From: Gemmatimonas aurantiaca
Lineage (GTDB): Bacteria; Gemmatimonadota; Gemmatimonadetes; Gemmatimonadales; Gemmatimonadaceae
Length of the DNA stretch: 64,000 nucleotides
Direction of reading: 5' to 3'
NCBI RefSeq assembly: GCF_037190085.1
Contig: NZ_JBBCJO010000005.1
Coordinates: 62,001 to 126,000, forward strand
Part shown: in pieces, positions 1 through 9,142 of the stretch
Layout of the letters: each line of letters begins with the position of its first letter
Numbering within the stretch: the stretch's first letter is position 1
Translations under genes and position numbers: made by a program
Notes under the pieces: generated by a model
What the model saw: only the letters and a program-made list of their open reading frames with translations
What the model was told of the DNA's origin: nothing
The model's database searches: none

Positions 1-1
1 C

Positions 2-802
2 TGTCTGCATGTGGTCGCCAATGCGCAGCGCAACGGCGGGGTCGCAGCCTACATCGATGCCGAACATGCGCTCGACACCGAATACGCCAAGAAGCTGGGC
101 GTGGACGTCGAGAACATGCTCATCTCGCAGCCGGACACCGGCGAGCAGGCTCTCGAGATCTGCGAGATCCTCGTACGTTCGGGCGCGGTCGACGTCATCG
201 TCATCGACTCCGTTGCCGCGCTCGTCCCCAAGGCGGAAATCGAAGGGGACATGGGTGATTCGCACGTGGGTCTGCAGGCGCGCCTCATGAGCCAGGCGCT
301 CCGTAAGCTCACCGGTGCCATTGCCCGCTCCAAGGTGTCGGTGGTCTTCATCAACCAGTTGCGTGAGAAGATCGGCGTGATGTTCGGCAACCCGGAGACC
401 ACCACGGGTGGCAAGGCGCTCAAGTTCTACGCGTCGCTCCGTCTCGACATCCGTCGCATCGGTCCGGTGAAGGAGAAGGAGGACGTCATCGGTTCGCACG
501 TGCGCGTGAAGGTCGTCAAGAACAAGGTCGCGCCCCCGTTCAAGCAGGCGGAGTTCGACATCATGTACGCCGAGGGCATCAGCCACACCTCGCTGCTCGT
601 CGATATCGGTGTCGAGTCCGGCATCATCGACAAGGCCGGCGCCTGGTACAGCTACGGCTCGCAGCGCATCGGGCAGGGACGTGAGAACGCCAAGATGTTC
701 CTGAAGGACAACCCGGCGCTGATGGCCGAGGTGGAGGACAAGGTCAAGACCGTACTCGGCGTGAAGGGCCTGGACGCCGCCGGAGAAGAGAGCGAAGAGT
801 AG
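2..802 (+). CDS. recA: RecA recombinase, 5' end outside the window
   Basis: RecA forms the ATP-dependent filament on single-stranded DNA for homologous recombination and for LexA-type co-cleavage. The visible 266 residues begin inside the ATPase core just after Walker A, so the true start lies upstream. Seen here are the strand that opens with HVVANAQ, the Walker B segment VIVIDSVAAL, loop L1 around EGDMGDSHVGLQARLMSQALRK, the FINQLREKIGVMFG segment and the loop L2 glycines (NPETTTGG). The C-terminus ends in an acidic tail (GEESEE), usual for RecA. recX follows after a terminator-like hairpin. Identification is secure; only the N-terminal quarter is missing. Confidence 0.97.
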   Translation, partial: CLHVVANAQRNGGVAAYIDAEHALDTEYAKKLGVDVENMLISQPDTGEQALEICEILVRSGAVDVIVIDSVAALVPKAEIEGDMGDSHVGLQARLMSQALRKLTGAIARSKVSVVFINQLREKIGVMFGNPETTTGGKALKFYASLRLDIRRIGPVKEKEDVIGSHVRVKVVKNKVAPPFKQAEFDIMYAEGISHTSLLVDIGVESGIIDKAGAWYSYGSQRIGQGRENAKMFLKDNPALMAEVEDKVKTVLGVKGLDAAGEESEE

Positions 803-838
803 TGCTCGCCTCCTGACTCCGGTGCATGAAGCATGAGG

Positions 839-919
839 AGAGGGCCGAGGGGTTGCTCGCGGTGGGAAGTGGTGCCCGGATCACCACGGCTCATCGTGAG
901 TTGCCCCTCGGCTCTTTTT
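839..919 (+). terminator. Intrinsic terminator after recA
   Basis: An arm with CCGAGGGG near 846-852 pairs with CCCCTCGGCTC at 904-914, which is followed by TTTTT at 915-919. The loop is about 50 bases and may hold a second small hairpin. It lies between recA and recX, so it probably reduces read-through into recX, as described for recA-recX pairs in other bacteria. Confidence 0.6.
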
Positions 920-1053
920 CATCCGGCTGAGACCGTTTTTGTCTGAACCCCTCGCCTCCGCGTCGTCTGTCTTCTCCAGATCCCGTCCCCCAGCACCCGC
1001 ACGCCCACCGCATCCAGGGCCTACGGGAGTCTCCCCGCCGCCCGGGTCGCTAT

Positions 1054-1653
1054 GTGTTGCAACTGGGCGATGGGCGCACGTTCGTCGTGGGTGTGGCCGT
1101 GCTGTCCGACACGGGCGCCACGAAGGTGGGCGTGGAGTTGTCGGAAGAGCAGGTGGCGCGGTTGGCCGAGGAGTCGACCATCACGGACCTGATGGACCGC
1201 GCGCTGGACGCACTGGCGCGAAGCCGTCGCACCCGCCGCGAACTCGAACTGCGCTTGCTGAAGCGTGAGGCCACGCCGGCGCAGGTGCGCACGGCGCTCG
1301 ATCGCCTGGAAGCGTCGGGTGTGCTCTCCGACGACACGGTGGCCAGGGCCGAAGCCGGCGCTCGGCTGCGTCGGGGCGACGCACCGGCCCGGGTCCGTCA
1401 GCAACTGCGCCGCAAAGGCGTCGACCAGCGCACGGTCACCGAGGCCGTGTCCGAGGCGCTCGAGGAAGCCAGCGCGGACGGCTTCGACGAAGTGGCGGCC
1501 TGTCGTGCGGTCGCCGAGAAGCGTGCCCGCTCCCTGCGAGCGGTCGCACCCGATGTCGCTGAGCGGCGATTGCTGGGATTTCTGCTGCGACGGGGGTACG
1601 CCGGAGGTCTTGCCCGGCGAATTGCGCGTGAAGTGCTGCAAGCGCGGCCGTGA
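1054..1653 (+). CDS. recX: RecX family regulator of RecA
   Basis: RecX caps or disassembles RecA filaments and so restrains recombination. The 199-residue product is arginine-rich and almost all helical. It carries the family's repeated three-helix units: a unit with ALDALARSRRTRRELELRL, then LEASGVLSD, then RLRRGDAPARVRQQLRRKGVD, and a last unit ending LLGFLLRRGY. The GTG at 1054 is the first usual start codon, yet the frame stays open back to 931 and reads PRRPGRYVLQL just upstream, which looks like RecX N-terminal sequence. The real start may therefore be an upstream non-standard codon. Its place behind recA supports the call. Confidence 0.88.
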   Translation: MLQLGDGRTFVVGVAVLSDTGATKVGVELSEEQVARLAEESTITDLMDRALDALARSRRTRRELELRLLKREATPAQVRTALDRLEASGVLSDDTVARAEAGARLRRGDAPARVRQQLRRKGVDQRTVTEAVSEALEEASADGFDEVAACRAVAEKRARSLRAVAPDVAERRLLGFLLRRGYAGGLARRIAREVLQARP

Positions 1654-1693
1654 GCCCCCTGTTGTGCTTCGACCCGTCTATATTTCCGGGCCT

Positions 1694-4480
1694 ATGCTCG
1701 CGTCCGAAATCCGTGCCCGATTCCTGGCCTACTTCGAGAAGAATGGCCACTCCATCCGCCCCAGCTCGTCGCTGGTGCCATCCGACGACCCCACCCTGCT
1801 GTTCGTCAACGCAGGGATGGTGCAATTCAAGAAAGTCTTTCTGGGAATGGAGGACGCGCCCGAAGGCAAACGACGAGCTACCACGTCGCAGAAGTGCGTG
1901 CGGGCCGGCGGGAAGCACAACGACCTCGAGCAGGTCGGCCACACCGCGCGTCACCACACGTTCTTCGAGATGCTGGGGAATTTTTCCTTCGGCGACTACT
2001 TCAAGCGTGATGCGATCCGGTTCGCGTGGGAGTTCGTCACCGAAGACCTGAAGATTCCGCGGGAGCATCTGCGCGTCACGGTCTTCCACGAAGACGACGA
2101 AGCCCGTGAGCTCTGGAAGGAGGTGGCCGGTGTGCCGGAGAGCCGCATCTACGGGCTGGGCGCCAAGGACAACTTCTGGCAGATGGCCGATACGGGGCCG
2201 TGTGGTCCGTGTACGGAGATCTATGTGGACCTCGCCAAGCTGGCCGCCGACTGGGCATTCCCGGCCGACGCCAGCGGGGAGTGGACCAATCTGGATATCG
2301 AGGATTTTTCGCTCGACGCGTTTGTGGAAGGCGCCGAGGCGGGGCGCTTCCTCGAGATCTGGAACCTCGTCTTCATGCAGTTCGACCGGCAGGTAGATGG
2401 CACGCTCGTGCCGCTGCCCAAGCCGTCGGTGGACACCGGCGCGGGTCTCGAACGCATCGCGGCCGTACTGCAGGGCGTGACGAACAACTTCCACACCGAT
2501 CTGTTCCGCCCGCTCATCGCGAAGGTGGAAGACGTGGTGGGGATCGGGTACCCGTACCGCCCCGGCGTCGGTCTGGGGAAGGCCTACGGCAAGGATGGTC
2601 AGGAAATCGACCCGGCGTCGTTCCGCGTGCTGGCCGACCATGCGCGTGCGGTGGGTTTCCTGCTGGCCGACGGGGTGTTCCCGAGCAACGAAGGCCGCGG
2701 CTACGTACTGCGTCGCATTCTGCGTCGCGCGGTCCGTCACGCCTGGCTGCTGGGCCGTCGGGAGCCGACGCTCGTGCATGTGGTGGACGTGCTCATCGAC
2801 ACGATGCGCGACCTCTATCCCGAACTGCATGTGCGTCGCAAGCACATCCTCGAGACCACGCGTGCCGAGGAGGAGCGGTTCCTCGCCACCATCGATGCCG
2901 GCATGTCGCGGTTCGAGGAACTGGCGCCCGCGGCCAGCACGCAGGGCAGTTCGAGCATCCGTGGCACCATCTCGGGTGAGGATGCCTTCCGTCTGTACGA
3001 CACGTTCGGCTTCCCCATCGATCTCACCGATCTGATGGCGCGTGAGCGCGGCTATCTGGTGGACATCGCCGGTTTCGAACGATCACTCCAGGCGCAGCGC
3101 AAACAGTCGCAGGACGATCGCAAGGCGCGACAGATCGCCGTCAGCGCCGACGATTTTGCCGACCCCACGCAGTGGACGCACGATCAACAGCATCTCGAGG
3201 CGCTGGGACGCTTCGTGGGCTACGATGCGATCGAAGTGGACACGCTGGTCACGGCCGTGCGGCATCTGCCCGACGGACGCGTGGCGGTGATGCTGCGTGA
3301 GTCGCCGTTCTACGCGGAATCGGGCGGCCAGATCTCCGATCACGGCACCATCACCGGCGAAGGCTGGTCGGTGACCGTCAACGAAGTGCGGAAACTCGAT
3401 GGACGCATTGCCGCGATCGGTGCGCCCACCGGCGAGATCACGTTCGGTCGTGCACATGCGGTGGTGCCGCGCGATCGTCGCCGCGACACCGAGCGCAATC
3501 ACACCGCCACGCATCTGCTGCATGCGGCGCTGCGCAAGGTCCTCGGCGATCATGTCCACCAGGCCGGCTCGCTGGTGGCGCCGGATCGTCTGCGTTTCGA
3601 CTTCACGCATCACGGGCCGCTGACGGCCGAGCAGTTGGCGGCCATCGAAGCCGATGTGAACGCGGGGGTGTGGCAGAGTGCGCCGGTGACCATTCGCGAG
3701 GAGTCGTACGTCGACGCGGTCGCCCACGGCGCGATGGCACTGTTCGGTGAGAAGTACGGGGACGTGGTGCGCGTGGTGGAGATCCCGTCGCTGTCGGTGG
3801 AGCTCTGTGGTGGCACGCATGTGCGCAACACGGCCGAAATCGGGCTGGTGCGCATCGTGTCGGAGAGTGGTGTCGCGGCCGGCGTGCGTCGTATCGAAGC
3901 CGTCAGCGGCCCGCGGGCCTTCCAGTTCCTGGCCGATCGCGAGCGGGCGCTGCTGCAGGTGGCGTCGCGCCTCAAGGTGCCGATGTCGGGCATGACGTCG
4001 GGGTTGGAGCAGATCGAGCGCAAACTCGACACGCTCATGGACGAGCGGAAGCAGCTCGAGAAGCGGCTCGATGAGTCGCTGCGCGGGGGCAGCAGCGGCG
4101 GCGGCGTGGCGCAACAGCTCGTGGCCCGCGCCGGCGATGTGGCGGGCACGCGGTTCCTGTCGGCGCGTGTGGAGGTGCCCGATGTGAAGGCGCTCCAGGC
4201 GCTGGGCGACGCAGTGCGTGAAGCGCTGGGCAGTGGAGTGGCGTTGCTGGGCGCCTCGTTGGCCGATGGCAAGGGCGCGCTGCTGGCCGTGGCCACGGAC
4301 GACGTGCGGGAGCGTGGGCTTCGTGCCGACGCCGTCGTGCGTGAAGTCGCGGCCACCGTGGGCGGCCGTGGCGGTGGCAAGCCGCACATGGCGCAGGCCG
4401 GTGTGGAGTCGACGCAGATCGACGCCGCGCTGGCGGCTGGTGAAGGGGTGGTAAACCGCCTGGCGACCGCCGGCGCGTGA
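1694..4480 (+). CDS. alaS: Alanyl-tRNA synthetase
   Basis: The enzyme charges tRNA-Ala and edits mischarged Ser/Gly. The product is 928 residues, somewhat longer than the E. coli enzyme. The ATG at 1694 opens the typical AlaS N-terminus (RARFLAYFEKNGH, then LLFVNAGMVQFKKVFLG); the frame is open further upstream but that stretch overlaps recX and is not AlaS-like. The editing-domain zinc ligands are visible as HTATH near residue 602 and CGGTH near residue 705. A glycine-rich linker (RGGSSGGGV) precedes the C-terminal oligomerisation domain. About 35 extra residues (roughly 178-215) sit in the catalytic domain between TEIYVDL and FLEIWNLVFMQF. The stop overlaps the next start. Confidence 0.97.
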   Translation: MLASEIRARFLAYFEKNGHSIRPSSSLVPSDDPTLLFVNAGMVQFKKVFLGMEDAPEGKRRATTSQKCVRAGGKHNDLEQVGHTARHHTFFEMLGNFSFGDYFKRDAIRFAWEFVTEDLKIPREHLRVTVFHEDDEARELWKEVAGVPESRIYGLGAKDNFWQMADTGPCGPCTEIYVDLAKLAADWAFPADASGEWTNLDIEDFSLDAFVEGAEAGRFLEIWNLVFMQFDRQVDGTLVPLPKPSVDTGAGLERIAAVLQGVTNNFHTDLFRPLIAKVEDVVGIGYPYRPGVGLGKAYGKDGQEIDPASFRVLADHARAVGFLLADGVFPSNEGRGYVLRRILRRAVRHAWLLGRREPTLVHVVDVLIDTMRDLYPELHVRRKHILETTRAEEERFLATIDAGMSRFEELAPAASTQGSSSIRGTISGEDAFRLYDTFGFPIDLTDLMARERGYLVDIAGFERSLQAQRKQSQDDRKARQIAVSADDFADPTQWTHDQQHLEALGRFVGYDAIEVDTLVTAVRHLPDGRVAVMLRESPFYAESGGQISDHGTITGEGWSVTVNEVRKLDGRIAAIGAPTGEITFGRAHAVVPRDRRRDTERNHTATHLLHAALRKVLGDHVHQAGSLVAPDRLRFDFTHHGPLTAEQLAAIEADVNAGVWQSAPVTIREESYVDAVAHGAMALFGEKYGDVVRVVEIPSLSVELCGGTHVRNTAEIGLVRIVSESGVAAGVRRIEAVSGPRAFQFLADRERALLQVASRLKVPMSGMTSGLEQIERKLDTLMDERKQLEKRLDESLRGGSSGGGVAQQLVARAGDVAGTRFLSARVEVPDVKALQALGDAVREALGSGVALLGASLADGKGALLAVATDDVRERGLRADAVVREVAATVGGRGGGKPHMAQAGVESTQIDAALAAGEGVVNRLATAGA

Positions 4481-4830
4481 TGCCGCCCGCGGCAGCAACG
4501 ACCGTGGGGGAGTGGGTCGCGCAACTCGATCCGCGCCCTCCGGTCGCGCTGCACGAGCGGCTGACCGCGCTGCTGGCGCCCGGCGCACACCGTCCGGTGG
4601 CCGATACGGCGGAGATCTGCGTGGAGACCGGGGTACGACTGCTGGATGAGATGCTGGCTTCGGAAGCCACGGACCGGGCGCATGCACTGGATCTGCTGGC
4701 GGTGGATGCGTTGATCACCTATGCCTTTCAGGTCGCCGCCGACGAGCCGGCGCGTATCGAAAGCCGGGCGGCCGCGGCCATGGCCCGCATTGCCGGGCTG
4801 AACATCGTGGGCGAGCCCGAAGCACGTTGA
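4480..4830 (+). CDS. Small uncharacterised protein after AlaS
   Basis: I do not recognise this 116-residue protein. It is mostly helical with a hydrophobic core (VRLLDEMLASEATDRAHALDLLAVDALITYAFQVAA) and is rich in alanine, with no signal peptide, membrane span or metal motif. Its ATG shares the last base of the alaS stop (GTGATG; a GTG at 4477 is an alternative), so it is probably translated from the alaS transcript. Codon use matches the neighbours and the position is compact, so I regard it as a real gene. The sequence suggests no function. Confidence 0.7.
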   Translation: MPPAAATTVGEWVAQLDPRPPVALHERLTALLAPGAHRPVADTAEICVETGVRLLDEMLASEATDRAHALDLLAVDALITYAFQVAADEPARIESRAAAAMARIAGLNIVGEPEAR

Positions 4831-4876
4831 ACGACCTCTATGCGCGGTTCCATCCGTGCGCGGAGAACGGGACGTC

Positions 4877-5623
4877 ATGATCGATATCCACTCCCATCTG
4901 CTCCCCGGCGTCGACGACGGGTCACCGTCGTTCGAAGTCTCTCTTCCGGTGCTCGAGCGATTCGTGCAGCAGGGGGTGACCACCGTCGTATGCACTCCGC
5001 ATCTCAATGCGGCCCAGGCGGCCGCGGCACCCTACGAGGGGCATCTCGCCATCTTCCGTGAGCTGCAGGCGCGGGCGCCTCAGGGGATGCAGCTCGAACT
5101 GGGCTGGGAGATCATGCTGGACGCGCCGGCGGTCGATCTCACGGCGCCAGAACTGTCGCTGGGCTCGTCGCGTGCGCTGCTGGTGGAGTTCACACGGGGC
5201 GGGCTGCCGAGGGGGGCGTCGGGAGAACTGCGACGGATCGCCCGGGCCGGTCGCACGCCCATTCTGGCGCACCCCGAGCGGTATTTCGGGTGCACCATCG
5301 ATCTCGTGCGCGAATGGCGCAGCTTCGGCGTGGTCATCCAGACCGACGCCTCCGTGCTCATGGGACGCGGCACGCCGGCCGACCTGGCCCGGCAGATGCT
5401 GGAGCTGGGACTCATCGACATTCTCGCATCGGACAATCACGGGGATCATCGTTCGCTGGCCACCGCGCGCGACTGGCTGCTCGAACGCGGGGCCCGGGAG
5501 CAGGTGGAGCTGCTCACCAGCGTGAACGCGGGGAATGTGCTCCGCGACGAGGAGACCCTTCCAGTCCCACCGCTCAGCAGCGGATTCTTCGGACGGATCA
5601 AGCGGCTCTTCACGTCTTCCTGA
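4877..5623 (+). CDS. PHP-domain phosphatase, CpsB/YwqE-like
   Basis: This is probably a metal-dependent protein-tyrosine phosphatase of the CpsB/CapC/YwqE kind. Those enzymes dephosphorylate the tyrosine autokinases that control exopolysaccharide assembly. The 248-residue product opens with the PHP metal motif (DIHSHLLPGVDDG), followed by CTPHLN, an HPERYF motif near the middle and SDNHG near residue 190; these are the expected metal ligands. The ATG at 4877 puts the first motif at the N-terminus; an in-frame GTG at 4856 is possible. No tyrosine kinase gene is visible next door, so its substrate is unknown. The next gene is a sugar-phosphate isomerase, which suggests a cell-surface polysaccharide context. 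Confidence 0.82.
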   Translation: MIDIHSHLLPGVDDGSPSFEVSLPVLERFVQQGVTTVVCTPHLNAAQAAAAPYEGHLAIFRELQARAPQGMQLELGWEIMLDAPAVDLTAPELSLGSSRALLVEFTRGGLPRGASGELRRIARAGRTPILAHPERYFGCTIDLVREWRSFGVVIQTDASVLMGRGTPADLARQMLELGLIDILASDNHGDHRSLATARDWLLERGAREQVELLTSVNAGNVLRDEETLPVPPLSSGFFGRIKRLFTSS

Positions 5624-5691
5624 CGGCGTTGAGCCCGCGTTCGAACAGTTCGGTGAACACGCCTACCCACCACCCATTCCCGCCCTTCCCA

Positions 5692-6276
5692 ATGTCTCAG
5701 CTGCCCTCCAGCGACCTGGCTCCGGTGCTCGGTGCGTTACGCGAACTTGCCGCCACGGCCGAACGAACGGCTTCCCAGCTCGAAGCCCAGATCGGCGCCG
5801 CGCTGGCGCTGGTGCAGGCCACGGTGGCGCGAGGGGGCACGTTGCTGTTCTGCGGCAATGGCGGGTCGGCCGCAGACGCACAGCATCTCGCCACCGAGTA
5901 CGTGGTGCGGTACATGCGGAACCGGCGCGCCTATCCGGCGATCGCACTGACCACCGATACGTCGCTGCTGACCGCAGCGGGGAACGACATCGGGTTCGAT
6001 CACATTTTTTCACGACAGGTCGAAGCCATCGGCCGGGCCGGTGACCTGCTGGTGATCCACTCCACGAGTGGAAACTCACCAAATGTGATCAAGGCGGCCG
6101 AGGCAGCGCGGAGCAGAGGTATCGGCGTGTTGTCGCTGACGGCCCGTGACGGGGGCGCGTTGCCGGCGGTGAGTGACGTGTGCATCGTGGTGCCCACCAC
6201 CAGAACCGATCGTGCGCAGGAGATGCACCTCTGCATTCAGCACGCGATCTGCGATGCGATCGAGCAGACGTTGTAA
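5692..6276 (+). CDS. gmhA: Sedoheptulose-7-phosphate isomerase-like SIS protein
   Basis: GmhA converts sedoheptulose 7-phosphate to D-glycero-D-manno-heptose 7-phosphate, the first step to ADP-heptose for LPS core. The 194-residue protein has a single SIS domain. Seen are the phosphate-binding loop CGNGGSAADAQHLATE, the SGNSPNV loop and a C-terminal QEMHLCIQHAICDAIE segment. These contain the His/Glu and Gln/His positions used for metal and catalysis in GmhA. The ATG at 5692 follows a short untranslated gap after the PHP gene. An hldA-like heptose kinase lies at 23.6 kb, which supports the heptose assignment over a generic SIS protein. Confidence 0.85.
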   Translation: MSQLPSSDLAPVLGALRELAATAERTASQLEAQIGAALALVQATVARGGTLLFCGNGGSAADAQHLATEYVVRYMRNRRAYPAIALTTDTSLLTAAGNDIGFDHIFSRQVEAIGRAGDLLVIHSTSGNSPNVIKAAEAARSRGIGVLSLTARDGGALPAVSDVCIVVPTTRTDRAQEMHLCIQHAICDAIEQTL

Positions 6277-6435
6277 AACCGGCGCCGTCCGGATGTGGCG
6301 CACGATACAGGCTGTAAGGACAGATCGCTGCCTTCACTCCGGTTCAGTGTCTTCGCTCATGTGGTTCCATTCCATGCAGTTCCCGTGTCCACCTCCACTG
6401 CTTTCTCAAGGGAAGCACAGGATCAGGGTTCATCC

Positions 6436-7191
6436 GTGATTTCGCTCGAAGGGAAGGTCGCGCTGGTGACGGGAGGATCGCGTGGGATCGGCGCGGCCTG
6501 TGCGCGTTTGTTGGCCCGCGCCGGAGCGCGGGTGGCGTTCGCTTATCGGTCGCGTGATGATGAGGCCACGACCCTTGCCGCCGAGATCACGTCCATGGAG
6601 CGTGAGGTATTTGTCCACAAGGGCGAACTCTCGTCGGCGGAAGCCAACGCCACCTTCGTGCAGGGCGCACTCGATCGCTTCGGACGTGTGGATATCTTCG
6701 TCGGCAATGCCGGTATCTGGCCGCCCGTGCCGGCGCCGGTGGAAGCGCTGCCGGGGGAGCGCTGGCGTCAGACCATGGCCACCAATGTGGACGGCATGTT
6801 CCACGGCGCCCAGGCTGTGATCCCGCATCTGGGCCCCGGCGGCCGTCTGATCTTCATCTCGAGCACCGCCGGCCAGCGTGGAGAGGCCGGTCATGCGGAC
6901 TACGCGGCCAGCAAGGGCGCGATGATTTCGTTCGTGAAGTCGCTCGCGGTGGAGCTCGGGCCGCGCGACATCACCGTGAACAGCATCGCGCCGGGGTGGG
7001 TGGACACCGAGGCGGTGACCATTCCCTTTGCCGCCGACGGCCGGTCGCGCATCGAAGCGAACATTCCGCTGGGCCGGGTCGCCTCGCCGGAGGACATCGC
7101 CGGACCGGTGTTGTTCCTAGCCAGTTCGCTGGCCCGCCATGTCACGGGAGAGATTCTCAACGTGAATGGCGGGAGTGTGCTCTGCGGGTGA
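6436..7191 (+). CDS. SDR-family oxidoreductase, FabG-like
   Basis: This is a classical short-chain dehydrogenase of 251 residues. It has the cofactor motif TGGSRGIG near residue 12, the NAG motif in FVGNAGIW, the catalytic serine segment ISSTAG, and YAASKGA with the catalytic Tyr and Lys. A C-terminal NVNGG tail is also present. FabG acts on 3-oxoacyl-ACP, but many SDRs share this look and no fatty-acid genes are nearby, so the substrate is open. The GTG at 6436 gives the standard N-terminus; an upstream in-frame extension to 6295 is low in SDR character. Its stop overlaps the cca start. Confidence 0.85.
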   Translation: MISLEGKVALVTGGSRGIGAACARLLARAGARVAFAYRSRDDEATTLAAEITSMEREVFVHKGELSSAEANATFVQGALDRFGRVDIFVGNAGIWPPVPAPVEALPGERWRQTMATNVDGMFHGAQAVIPHLGPGGRLIFISSTAGQRGEAGHADYAASKGAMISFVKSLAVELGPRDITVNSIAPGWVDTEAVTIPFAADGRSRIEANIPLGRVASPEDIAGPVLFLASSLARHVTGEILNVNGGSVLCG

Positions 7192-8525
7192 GCGTGTCCG
7201 CCGAACGAGTCGACGAACGGTTCGACCACCCGTCGCTGCGGCCACCCGGGCAGGTCATCGAGCTGGCGCGCACGTTGCAGCGCGCGGGCTTCGCCACGTG
7301 GTGCGTGGGCGGGGCCGTGCGCGACGCGTTGTTGGGGCTGGCTCATCTGGACTGGGACCTGGCCACGGCCGCCACTCCGGCCGAAGTGCGGAAGACCTTC
7401 CGGCGCACCATTCCGGTGGGCATCGAGTTCGGCACGGTGGGCGTGCTGGATCAGCACGGCGTGATGCATGAAGTGACGACCTTTCGTCGTGACGTGCATA
7501 CCGATGGTCGGCATGCGGTGGTGGAGTTCGGTGCTTCGCTCGACGAGGATCTGGCCCGTCGCGACTTCACCATCAACGCCATCGCCTACGACCCGATCGA
7601 GAAGGTGCTGCACGATCCCTTCCGCGGTCGCGAGGACCTTGCCGCGGGGATCGTGCGGGCGGTGGGGGTGCCCGACGACCGCATGCGCGAAGACCGTCTG
7701 CGGGCGCTCCGGGCCATCCGGTTTGCCAGCCGTTTCGGGTTCCGCATCGAAGACGGGACCTGGGCCGCCATCGTCGCCAGCGCGCCGCATCTCACGCGCC
7801 TCTCGCCCGAACGGGTGAAGCAGGAGCTGGACAAGACCATGGAGCAGGTCGCGCATCCGTCGCAGGCATTCCGCCGGTGGCGCGACTCGGGTGCCTTTGC
7901 GGCACTCGTGCCGGCGTTGCGCTCGGTGTCCGACACCACGCTGGCCTCGGTGGATCGATTGCCGCGGCCGGGACAGGTGACGCGTCCACTCCGTCGGATG
8001 CTGCGGACGGCCGCGCTGTTCTCCGCGCTCGATGGCAAGACCGCCGAGCAGGCGTTGCGGGCCCTGCGAGCGTCCAATCAGGAGATCATGGTGGTGGGCA
8101 CGCTGGTCGATCGCTGGCAGCGGTTCGGCGATTCGCTCACGGCCGCGTTCGCCACTGGCGAACTGCCCGATGATCCCGCGTTGCGGAGACTCGCCGCCGA
8201 AATCGGTCGGCTGCGCGTGAATGCGTTTCTGCGGCTCGGAGCGGCGCAGTGGGGCGGCAATCCGCACATTCCCCCGGCGCTCGTGCGCGCGCTGTTCCGG
8301 CGTCTCATGCGGATTGCATTCCGTGATCCCATCGAGATTGCCGATCTCGCCGTCGACGGCGACGATCTGCGTCAGCATGGCATTCCCGCCGGCCCGGCGC
8401 TGGGGCGCACGCTGCAACTGCTGCGACAGGCCGTCATCGAGGATCCGGCGCGGAATACCCGTGACGTGCTGCTGGAGATGGCGCGTACGGCAGCGACGGA
8501 CGGCAGCGGAGTTCCGGCACGATGA
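7188..8525 (+). CDS. cca: CCA tRNA nucleotidyltransferase
   Basis: The enzyme adds or repairs the 3' CCA of tRNAs; a poly(A) polymerase role is the alternative in this class II family. The 445-residue product has the nucleotidyltransferase head GGAVRDALLG with the metal-binding DWD, then RRDFTINAIAYDP, and the DRLRALRAIRFASRFGF neck motif. The C-terminal part lacks an obvious HD domain. GTG at 7188 overlaps the SDR stop; a second GTG lies two codons later. The two tRNA genes seen at 23.2-23.5 kb lack encoded CCA, which favours CCA addition as its job here. Its last bases overlap the next ATG. Confidence 0.92.
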   Translation: MSVSAERVDERFDHPSLRPPGQVIELARTLQRAGFATWCVGGAVRDALLGLAHLDWDLATAATPAEVRKTFRRTIPVGIEFGTVGVLDQHGVMHEVTTFRRDVHTDGRHAVVEFGASLDEDLARRDFTINAIAYDPIEKVLHDPFRGREDLAAGIVRAVGVPDDRMREDRLRALRAIRFASRFGFRIEDGTWAAIVASAPHLTRLSPERVKQELDKTMEQVAHPSQAFRRWRDSGAFAALVPALRSVSDTTLASVDRLPRPGQVTRPLRRMLRTAALFSALDGKTAEQALRALRASNQEIMVVGTLVDRWQRFGDSLTAAFATGELPDDPALRRLAAEIGRLRVNAFLRLGAAQWGGNPHIPPALVRALFRRLMRIAFRDPIEIADLAVDGDDLRQHGIPAGPALGRTLQLLRQAVIEDPARNTRDVLLEMARTAATDGSGVPAR

Positions 8526-9142
8526 GTGAACTCACGCAGCTCCGGCCAGCGGGACAATCCCGGTTCCGTCCGGGCGAGGACTGGTTCGTGCACACGGTGC
8601 TCGATTCAGGCGTGCCAGGTGACGCGCCCATTCATCGCGTGGTCGTGGGCACGAACGCCGAACGTGTGCTCGATACGCTGCATGCCATGTGTGTGTATCT
8701 CGATCCCGCCGTCGACGTGGCTGTGAGCGATCGTCGGTCGGGAGCGCGATGGGAAGGAGCGTTGCTCGCATTGCCCGACGTGCGCGAAACCGTCGGGCGC
8801 CTGCGTCTGCCGCTCGCCTCGTACGGTGGTGTGGAACTCTCGGTGTACACGGGCGACGATCAGTTGACGCTCACCGCCGAACTGCTGCTCGTGGTGCATG
8901 CCCGCACCGATCGCTGGACGTTCCTGCTCGACGAACTGGGTTTCGTGGAGCGTGCGGACATTCCGCGTCCCACCTGGCGGTTGGCCGACGGCGCGCTGCG
9001 TCCGGCGAACGCGCTGTTCGAATCGCTGGTGGCGGCGACGAATCGGCTCGGCCTGCAGGAAGTGGCGATCCCCGTCGTGGCCAACGTCGCGACGAATGCC
9101 GCGACGAATGCCGCGGCTGGCATGGTGGAGGCGACAACGTGA
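8522..9142 (+). CDS. Uncharacterised protein between cca and rarA
   Basis: This 206-residue protein matches no family I recognise. It is mixed alpha/beta, with segments such as HRVVVGTNAERVLDTLHAM, VDVAVSDRRSGARWEGALLALPDVRETVGRL and TDRWTFLLDELGFVERADIPRPTWRL. No signal peptide or membrane span is evident. It is translationally coupled on both sides: ATGA with cca and GTGA with rarA. Near its C-terminus two exact copies of a 12-base unit (9089-9100 and 9101-9112) encode an alanine/threonine/asparagine-rich tail. The coupling suggests it is expressed with RNA/DNA maintenance genes, but no function follows from that. Confidence 0.75.
   Translation: MSELTQLRPAGQSRFRPGEDWFVHTVLDSGVPGDAPIHRVVVGTNAERVLDTLHAMCVYLDPAVDVAVSDRRSGARWEGALLALPDVRETVGRLRLPLASYGGVELSVYTGDDQLTLTAELLLVVHARTDRWTFLLDELGFVERADIPRPTWRLADGALRPANALFESLVAATNRLGLQEVAIPVVANVATNAATNAAAGMVEATT

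Noticed and set aside
1265..1693. Upstream extension of the alaS frame
   Set aside because: The frame is open but the sequence overlaps recX and is Arg/Pro-rich with no AlaS character; the ATG at 1694 matches the family start.
3083..4687. Long minus-strand frame opposite alaS
   Set aside because: His/Arg-rich shadow of the plus-strand gene without any domain pattern.
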